A DNA stretch of 64,000 bases from positions 1,178,001 to 1,242,000 of the forward strand of contig NZ_CP119791.1 in assembly GCF_029338295.1 (NCBI RefSeq), given 5' to 3'. Positions 58,251 through 64,000 of the stretch are shown here, piece by piece. The notes beneath the pieces were generated by a model, which did not search any database, had not been told where the DNA came from, and saw only the letters and a list, made by a program, of their open reading frames with translations. Every line of letters starts with the position of its first letter. The stretch's first letter is position 1. Made by a program: the position numbers and the translations under genes. This stretch comes from Haladaptatus sp. QDMS2 (lineage in GTDB: Archaea; Halobacteriota; Halobacteria; Halobacteriales; Halococcaceae).

Positions 58251-59225
58251 TTAGCGAGGCTCACCGGCCGCCTCGAGCAGTTCCTGGTACCGGACGCGAA
58301 TCGTCACCGTGCTCACGTCTGCGACGGCGCTCACTTCGTCCTGGGTCAGTTTCACGCCCGTCAGGCGGGCGGCTGCGTAGACCGCGGCCGCTGCGAGCCC
58401 GGTCGGACTCTTGCCGACGTGGATTACCTGTTCCTCGCCGATGCGCAGGAGTTCGCGGGCTTTCTGGACGGTTTCGTCTGGCAGGTCGAGTGCCGAGGCG
58501 AAGCGACCGACGTAGTCCTCGGGGGTGGCGAGGGCGACGCCGAGGTTGAGTTCACGCGTGAGGTAACGGTAGGTGCGTTTGAACTCCATCTCGTCGATGC
58601 GACTCACCACCGTCACTTCGGGAATGCTGCGAGGCGTCCCCTCGATGCGCGCTGCGGCGTACAGGGCGGCGGTTGCCATCCCCTCGATAGAACGTCCGGG
58701 GAGCAACTTCGCGGCGAGTGCTCGGCGGTAAATCGCGGCTGCCGTCTCACGGACCTCCTTCGAGAGGCCGAGAGCGCTTGCCATGCGGTCGATTTCGCCG
58801 AGCGCCTGCATCAGGTTACGTTCGCTGTGGTTACGCGTGCGGAAACGTTCGTCCCAGGTGCGAAGGCGGTTCATGCGTTTTCGCTGGCGGGAACTGAGCG
58901 TCTGGCCGTAGCCGTCTACGTCCTGCCAGCTGATTTTGGTCGACAGGCCCTTGTCGTGGAGGAGACCGGTGGCTGGTGCGCCGACACGGCTCGCATCCGT
59001 CTGCTCGCCGTCGTCGATGGAGCGCCACTCCGGTCCGAGGTCTATCTGGCGTTCGGTGACGACCAGTCCACACTGTGTGCAGGTGGTCTCTCCGTGTTCT
59101 GCGTCGTCCACGAGTCGACCGCCACATTCGGGGCAGGCACGCGGTTCGACGATGCGTTTCTTGTCTTCTGTCGAGACGAATGTCTCGTCGCTCGCATACG
59201 AGCGAATTGCTGCTGTGTCTGTCAT
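58251..59225 (-). CDS. tfb: Transcription initiation factor IIB (TFB)
   Basis: The 324-residue protein has an N-terminal zinc ribbon ('RACPECGGRLVDDAEHGETTCTQCG', cysteines as two CxxC pairs), the B-finger region ('DLGPEWRSIDDGEQTDASRVGAP') and two cyclin repeats ending 'SAVADVSTVTIRVRYQELLE'. It recruits RNA polymerase to TBP-bound promoters. Haloarchaea carry several TFBs; which paralogue this is cannot be told. A TATTTATTTC element lies about 60 bases upstream, implying a short 5' leader. Confidence 0.94.
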   Translation of the reverse strand: MTDTAAIRSYASDETFVSTEDKKRIVEPRACPECGGRLVDDAEHGETTCTQCGLVVTERQIDLGPEWRSIDDGEQTDASRVGAPATGLLHDKGLSTKISWQDVDGYGQTLSSRQRKRMNRLRTWDERFRTRNHSERNLMQALGEIDRMASALGLSKEVRETAAAIYRRALAAKLLPGRSIEGMATAALYAAARIEGTPRSIPEVTVVSRIDEMEFKRTYRYLTRELNLGVALATPEDYVGRFASALDLPDETVQKARELLRIGEEQVIHVGKSPTGLAAAAVYAAARLTGVKLTQDEVSAVADVSTVTIRVRYQELLEAAGEPR

Positions 59226-59344
59226 AGATACGTGTGCGCACTCGCCGGGAGGAAACGAATCGGCGAGCGCCAAAAACACTCGAAATAAATAGGCAGTTGA
59301 AGCGGATAAGGTTGTCGCGCGTCGAAGTAAGGCGTTTAATTCAG

Positions 59345-60572
59345 TCAGAGGACTCCGAACCCGAAGTCTGCGAACGGCCAGAAGTAGTACACGAGGACGC
59401 CCGTAATGAGCGCCGGAATCGTCGTGTAGATGGTCGCGAGGATTGCTGCCTTCTTGTCGATTGCCAGCAGTGGGAACAGCGCGTCCCCATCCTGGCTAAT
59501 AGCGTTGGCAGTCAGTGCCGAGAAGGGGATTGCACCCTCTGCGTAGAGGCCGGCGAAGACGATTTGTGGCGCACACCCCGGGATGAGGCCGAGTGCCGCA
59601 CCAGCAATCGGGCGAGGACGCCAGCGGCAGCCGCAAGCTCCTGGATGTCGACGGCGAGGATGGCAATGCCGTATTCGTAGATGAGGTACGCACTGATGAC
59701 CCAGACGGTTACCATGCTCGTCTCCAGTGCCGCGTGCTGGAACGTCTCGTAGGCGTTCGAGAAGTGCTCGCGAATGCGGCCCGCACCGCCCATGTCCATG
59801 TACGACCGATGAAATGGAGGTAGAACGACAACAAAGTACCAGTGATACCGGCGACGGTGAACAACCCGAAGAACGAGGGAGCGAACTGCATTGGGACGTC
59901 TGGTGCACCCCGTGCCAGGTACAGCACGCCCGCGACGAGGCCAGCGACAGCGACCACCCACCAGACGACGTGAACGCCGTGACTAAGGGTTGCCAGGGGG
60001 CCATCTTTCGTCTCGTGGGTCAGGTCACATGCAGCTAATTCACTCGCTGACGTACGATTCGACGCGAACCCGCCGTCAGTGTGCGGTCGGCTGAGCTGGT
60101 CGACCGCGTGGTCGACGCGGCTGATACCGAGCCCCCACAGGTCCACAGCGTAGCCGAACAGGATCGCCGCGACGAACGCGATACCGTAAGCGTACAGTGC
60201 CGCTTCGGGTGCGAGCGCGATGATGACGAACGCGGCGTCACCGGCCGTAGCCGCGAGCGTCGCGACGACCGTCCCGAAGCTAATCGTTCCGCGGACGTAC
60301 AGCGGCATGGCGATAATCGCGCCGCCACATCCAGGTGTCAGCCCGAGGAGTGCACCAGCAACCGGTTGCAGTCGCCTATTGTTTTCGAGGAGCGTGATGA
60401 GGCGACCGCCGGTTCGGTACTGGAGGTAGCCGAACAGCAGGACGGTGATGGCGACGAAGGCACTCACCTGCACGAAGCCGTCACGGACGGAGAAGATGAA
60501 CATCTCCCACAGTTCGCTTACGCTGAGATTGACCGTATCGAGGAGCCTGTTCGCCGACTGAAGGAGTGTCAC
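59345..60572 (-). pseudogene. Frameshifted metal permease (ArsP_2/DUF2899-type)
   Basis: The gene reads from a GTG at 60572 through 'GLTPGCGGAIIAMPLYVRGTI' and later 'LSFYLHFIGR', then breaks near 59800 into a second frame ('MDMGGAGRIREHFSNAYETF') and near 59611 into a third ('AALGLIPGCAPQIVFAGLYAEG'), reaching its stop at 59345. The two PGC motifs are an internal duplication. Together the three frames give a full-length permease of about 400 residues, apparently of the putative heavy-metal/manganese exporter family. Two single-base indels make it a pseudogene, or the window contains two sequencing errors. Confidence 0.75.
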
Positions 60573-60676
60573 GCGGGTGACACCCCCGTGTCGCGGCTCT
60601 CGCCAGTCAGAACCGCACCGAGAGCGTTCGCCCCAGAAGCCGCCGGGAACGAATGTATTCCATACTGTTGAGACAT
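60569..60676 (-). CDS. 35-residue ORF upstream of the broken permease
   Basis: An ATG at 60676 opens a 35-codon frame (MSQQYGIHSFPAAS, ending GVSPA) whose TGA overlaps the permease GTG as GTGA. Such coupling is typical of real gene pairs, but the peptide is not recognised and could be a leader. Its ATG sits inside the inverted repeat at 60675-60696, so expression would be affected by any repressor there. Confidence 0.35.
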   Translation of the reverse strand: MSQQYGIHSFPAASGANALGAVLTGESRDTGVSPA

Positions 60677-60696
60677 GGTAAGCTGCTAATTACCAT
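60675..60696 (-). promoter_or_regulatory. Operator-like inverted repeat at the permease promoter
   Basis: ATGGTAA and TTACCAT arms separated by eight bases form a perfect seven-base inverted repeat around the start of the 35-codon ORF, where a repressor would block transcription or translation. Confidence 0.45.
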
Positions 60697-60730
60697 ACAC
60701 ATCTGTCTCGAAGCGTATAGAAGTTTTCGC

Positions 60731-60756
60731 TAAACATTTTGTTTAGACTAGTCTAA
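60731..60756. promoter_or_regulatory. Overlapping palindromes including a DtxR-like TTAG...CTAA site
   Basis: TAAAC-ATTTT-GTTTA (60731-60745) overlaps the perfect palindrome TTAGACTAGTCTAA (60743-60756). The second has the TTAG/CTAA ends seen in DtxR/MntR-type metal operators, fitting the metal permease downstream. Confidence 0.45.
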
Positions 60757-60980
60757 TTCGTTCTGAATCGACGTCCTGCTACGGATTTTCACCAGAAGCG
60801 ACAGTTAATTGAACCACGACATGATGTCCCCTACAAAAGTTGACCCAACCTCAATGAGCTACCCAACGGTCCTGAAACGATGGGGGATTTTCGAAGTTCT
60901 ACAGCGAATTCTCGCGTCAGATTCAATATAGCAACATATAGTTTATTCGTCTGGAGTTGAACAGAGAACGCCAAACAGAT
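60757..60980. other. Intergenic region between permease promoter and integrase
   Basis: No secure gene. A plus-strand 36-codon ORF (60821-60931, containing SYPTVLKRWGIFEVLQRILA) is open but has no promoter at the right distance and no family that I recognise. The stretch around 60930-60955 is AT-rich. Confidence 0.3.
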
Positions 60981-62039
60981 TTATTCGAGAATCGAGTAGA
61001 TGTTTGCCTCGTACACCTCACGAACACGGTCGCCCCAGTTGTGCGTGTAAGTGTCGATGATGTCCTCTGCGACGTCCCCACGAAGGTACTTCACGACCCC
61101 TCGCTCCCCTGTGGCATCCCGAAGATGGGTGGTGAAATAGTGTCTGAAGTAGTGGGGCGTGACGTTCTCTTCTGCGCCGCCACCAGAACGGTACCAACCG
61201 GCGTCTCGGGCGTGGGTTTTCACCATCGATCGCACCATCTCGGGAGTCACTCGCTGTCCCCACTCGTCGCCGGTACTCACGAACAGCGGTTTGGCCGAAG
61301 ACGCCGCATCCGGGCGAATCCCAAGCCATCGCTTGAGAACCCGGCGTAACTCACCGTCGATTGGTATCACCGTATCGCGTTTACGTTTGTTCGAGGCTGT
61401 CCGGTGTTCGCCATTCACCACGAGGCCCCGCGCTGGCTCGCTGGCGACGAAAATCGAGTTCGGACGCCCCTCGATCGCCACCCTGAGCGGCCCGTCGTAC
61501 GCAGAATTCACCCACTCGTCTGCGAGGTTTACGTCCTGTAAATCCAAGTTACAGAGTTCGCCGACACGCATGCCGGTTTTGAGGAACGTGATGACGATTG
61601 CTTGTTCGAGCGGATGGCCGAGTCCGCCCACGAATTCGCGCATCGCTGGAAGCGAAATCTCTCGGCGAGTTGGGTCCTTATTGATGCGTTCGTCCATCTC
61701 CTCACGAACGAGTGTCATCGGGTTCGAATCGAAGACGCCGACCTGCGTCATGTAGGCATAAAACCGGTGGAGGTAGGAGGCGTAGGTGGCGACGGTACTC
61801 TCTGCGAGCCGGCCCCGCATGGTGTGGACCCACGCCATGCAATCTCGTTGGCCCGCCTCTCCGGGCGTAATCGACGCACCGCGTGGATTGCTGTCTGCGT
61901 CTGCGAGAAATGCCTCGAACTCCCGCAAGACGCGCTCGTAGGCGTCTCTCGTCCGTTCGCTCTTCCCGTGATAGACCATATCCTGGAGGAAGTAGCCCAC
62001 CGGGTCTTCGGCCGCGTCGGCCTTGTCACTGGCCGCCAT
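60981..62039 (-). CDS. Tyrosine recombinase/integrase (XerC/D-like)
   Basis: The 352-residue protein has an N-terminal SAM-like core-binding domain (about 10-115) and a catalytic domain with Arg158 ('KTGMRVGEL'), a Lys near 218-220 ('NKRKRDTVIP'), His296 and Arg299 ('TPHYFRHYF'), His333 ('DTYTHNW') and Tyr343 ('VREVYEANIY'). The set of catalytic residues appears intact. It could be a chromosome-resolving recombinase or the integrase of an element; the AT-rich, gene-poor DNA that follows favours an element edge (inference). It overlaps the DUF5805 gene by 14 bases. Confidence 0.88.
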   Translation of the reverse strand: MAASDKADAAEDPVGYFLQDMVYHGKSERTRDAYERVLREFEAFLADADSNPRGASITPGEAGQRDCMAWVHTMRGRLAESTVATYASYLHRFYAYMTQVGVFDSNPMTLVREEMDERINKDPTRREISLPAMREFVGGLGHPLEQAIVITFLKTGMRVGELCNLDLQDVNLADEWVNSAYDGPLRVAIEGRPNSIFVASEPARGLVVNGEHRTASNKRKRDTVIPIDGELRRVLKRWLGIRPDAASSAKPLFVSTGDEWGQRVTPEMVRSMVKTHARDAGWYRSGGGAEENVTPHYFRHYFTTHLRDATGERGVVKYLRGDVAEDIIDTYTHNWGDRVREVYEANIYSILE

Positions 62040-62427
62040 TCATCCCTCCGGAAACGGTGTATCCGCCGTGGCGACCGGAGTACTGGATTTGATTGGCTTG
62101 CTGGAGGGTATCGAGAGCCGATTCGAGACGGTCATCGAAGGAACCCGACAGTTCTTCGACCAGCTCGTCCCACGACAAATATTGCCCGTTTTGAAGCAAC
62201 GAGAGGATGCGTGTTTCGAGGCCATCACCCCCGGGGTTCGCGGGTGCAGAACGGGCTTCCGAAGGGCCGGATTCGAACCCTCGTCTCCCCGCCTGAACCA
62301 TGGTCCTGACGTACTCACTCTGGCTCATGCCTAATTCCGCCGCGTGTTCTTGCCAAATTTCTTTCTGGTAGGCCGGCAGATACGCTTTGACCACCGTCCG
62401 TTCAGTGTTCACCTCGTCATCAGTCAT
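62026..62427 (-). CDS. DUF5805-like protein, integrase partner
   Basis: The 133-residue protein starts MTDDEVNTERTVVKAYLPAYQKEIWQEHAAELGMSQSEY. This segment resembles a ribbon-helix-helix DNA-binding region ('VKAYLP ... MSQSEYVRTMVQAG'), followed by a linker and a winged-helix-like segment ('ILSLLQNGQYLSWDELVEELS ... DTLQQANQIQYSG'). I recall it as DUF5805, which occurs next to haloarchaeal integrases. Its 14-base overlap with the integrase indicates co-translation; it may act as an excision or directionality factor (inference). Confidence 0.7.
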   Translation of the reverse strand: MTDDEVNTERTVVKAYLPAYQKEIWQEHAAELGMSQSEYVRTMVQAGRRGFESGPSEARSAPANPGGDGLETRILSLLQNGQYLSWDELVEELSGSFDDRLESALDTLQQANQIQYSGRHGGYTVSGGMNGGQ

Positions 62428-63535
62428 TGTTTCTGAACACTCAGGCCACCCTCATCAGTGTATCCCCATATTACTCGATAAGAGACCTTATCCAGATATT
62501 CGGGACTCAAATAGCCGTGCCAAACCCATATAATCACTAAATTTAGTACCGTAAAATCGCCCGTTTAGTCCCACATATATTGCTAAAATCCCACCACTCG
62601 TGTCGGAATTGAAACGACAGAATACGCTCGAGGGTGGAACTCTGTGCTTCCATCACCTCAATAATCGTCCAAAAATGGGTCTGCAGTCAGTAAACTTACT
62701 GTATCAAAAATCGGAATTATCGGCATAGATTTCCGCCCGAACGTTGACGAAATGTGCCGATTTTCGACCTCCAAATCGAACGTTTTAGAGACGCCATTTT
62801 CTCCCTAACATGGGCGGGTAGCAGCGGGCCAACGCAACCTCGAGCCGAGCCTGTTGAATTCGAACGTAAGGAGCCAATCTGGCTGCAGTGAACGTAGAAA
62901 ATTCGTCCCAAAAATACGGCAACCTCTCCAAACTTTGAGATTAATTTGGAGGTCCAGTTGCACGGTCAATTCGGGGGAACAATTTGCCGAGTTGCGCGCA
63001 AAACAGTCGAAATCGAGGACGTAGAGAGGACCCCTATTCTGGACGTGTGGACCCCCGGAGTAACGCGTCGAAAAGTGGGTTCTAGATTTGGTGGTCAGTG
63101 CATATTCTGTTCTTCTACAACCGACCCAATGCGTTCGATGCAACTGGAAATTCGTTGGTGTAGAAAATTGGACCAAGGGTATGATGTGTTAGCATGGGTT
63201 GCGGTGTGGAGAAGATGTCGTGAACCAATCGGGTAACGAAACTCAACTGAGTATCACGAGTAACTCACTCGCCGCGGCCGATCGTCGAGCCCGGTGGACC
63301 GTCGCCGAGGAATCAGGATGCGCAGTTGGTATCTCTCACGTTGGTATCGCCGGTCCTCCGTTGCATTACCAAAGATGGTTCGCCCCCACTGCTCGTCTTC
63401 TCTGTGGAGTGCTGAGGGTACCCACGACGCGTCTGCACCGGCCCAGCCCGTCACGGTCTTGGTTTCTCCCACCGTTCCGCTGAGAGCCCTACACGCACGC
63501 AGAGCAAGTCCCTGGGCAGGTGGGATGGCTGGTAG
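62428..63535. other. Gene-poor, AT-richer region after the integrase operon
   Basis: About 1.1 kb with visibly lower GC than the rest of the window. Open frames exist on both strands (for example 62805-63176 minus and 63199-63483 plus), but their translations lack the acidic bias, domains or promoter spacing of haloarchaeal genes. No tRNA, rRNA or CRISPR repeat was found. It may be the inner edge of an integrated element or decayed DNA. Confidence 0.5.
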
Positions 63536-64000
63536 ATGCCTGGACCTCCAGTACCAGCAATGGCTTGGACAAACCCCCTGGGATACCTGCAACTCGTCAC
63601 GAGGTCCGCCGCCGAAATCTGGGCCATCCTCTCTGAAATCACGCCCATCCATCACCAGTGGGCCGAAAAATAGCCTTCACAGCACCGCCACCATAGCAAC
63701 GGAGCAGGATTTCCGACCGTGGATGCATTCGAGTTCACGAATCCTACAGCAGGCCACACAGGCTGTCTGCGGCTGTCGCGGAACGAATTGCAGGCTAATG
63801 TGGGAAGATGGAGACACATGCCCATTGAGACCCTCTCGGAGTCGCAGCTGGTCGAACCACTAACCGCGATTCACCAATGTGCCGGTTTTCGCCGTTTCTG
63901 CGACAAAATTTTTTACCCGGTGAGTGAATTCGGTGTTCGAAATCAGAGATATATACTGCATATTGCTATACAGAATGTTGGGTCCTGGGCTTCGTCCGAA
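63536..64000 (+). other. Possible broken coding frame running off the window
   Basis: One frame is open from ATG 63536 (containing AMAWTNPLGYLQLVTRSAAE and 'IWAILSEITPIHHQWAEK') to a TAG at 63671-63673. After that stop it is open again to the end of the window, with a possible GTG restart at 63719. The peptide is not recognised. It could be a decayed gene or chance. A TATATA element at 63950-63955 precedes ATG 63975 in another frame (MLGPGLRP), which may be the true start of the next gene. Confidence 0.2.

Noticed and set aside
62255-62300. tRNA-like T-loop sequence (GGGTTCGAATCC on the minus strand)
   Set aside because: The flanking bases do not form a T-stem or acceptor stem and it lies within the DUF5805 coding frame, so it is not a tRNA. 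An attachment-site relic is possible but unsupported.
62600-62630. CRISPR-repeat-like string GGAATTGAAAC
   Set aside because: It occurs only once with no regularly spaced copies nearby.

Overview
This window is a stretch of chromosome from a halophilic archaeon (class Halobacteria). The evidence is high GC coding DNA, strongly acidic predicted proteins, TATA-like boxes about 26-33 bases upstream of start codons with little or no 5' leader (leaderless transcripts), and haloarchaeal marker genes (AglB/AglJ/AglG N-glycosylation, TFB, two-subunit haloarchaeal thiolase, PccX, ADP-forming acetate-CoA ligase, AMP phosphorylase). The genus cannot be fixed from the sequence alone.

Layout. 1-3.5 kb: small stress and redox genes (DoxX, UPF0173 hydrolase, OsmC) and small haloarchaeal proteins. 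3.5-11.8 kb: branched-chain amino acid biosynthesis, all on the minus strand, as an overlapping ilvB-ilvN-ilvC-orf-leuC-leuD-leuB operon preceded by separately transcribed leuA. Both transcription units appear to start with a leaderless short ORF: a 25-codon peptide ending in Val/Leu/Ile codons before ilvB, and a 23-codon ORF that overlaps leuA in another frame. 12-17.4 kb: ferritin-like, VOC and hypothetical genes, a CHAT (caspase-like) protease and a convergent 44-residue membrane protein. 17.4-27.3 kb: N-glycosylation locus (aglJ, flippase, three glycosyltransferases, aglB, and a DUF368 polyprenyl-phosphate translocase overlapping aglB). 27.3-36.6 kb: DUF4330, thioredoxin, CNNM, two UspA, a DMT transporter, ADP-forming acetate-CoA ligase with a BioD/DRTGG protein, YbaK and MazG-like genes. 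36.6-38.1 kb: a solo TnpB element. 38.1-42.8 kb: MFS transporter, bifunctional nuclease and haloarchaeal unknowns. 42.8-47 kb: acyl-CoA/PHA-type metabolism (OB-fold + thiolase, PccX, PccB, FabG-like reductase). 47.3-54.7 kb: an RGP-like glycosyltransferase and an iron-type ABC transporter, both under TTTAGG-N4-CCTAAA palindromes, then a GT39-like membrane protein. 54.7-59.2 kb: GT2, AI-2E-type permease, AMP phosphorylase, TFB. 59.3-60.6 kb: a metal permease broken by two frameshifts behind palindromic operator-like sites. 61-62.4 kb: tyrosine integrase plus DUF5805. 62.4-64 kb: AT-richer DNA with no gene I recognise.

The most interesting signals are (i) the two leaderless leader ORFs at the branched-chain amino acid genes, which suggest translation-coupled control in an archaeon and, for leuA, a missing start codon or frameshift; (ii) the aglB-DUF368 overlap, which ties lipid-carrier recycling to protein glycosylation, and the sequon-dense tail on AglB itself; (iii) the CHAT protease with its coupled micro-ORF and neighbouring tiny membrane protein; and (iv) the twin iron-box-like palindromes linking an RGP-family protein to iron uptake.
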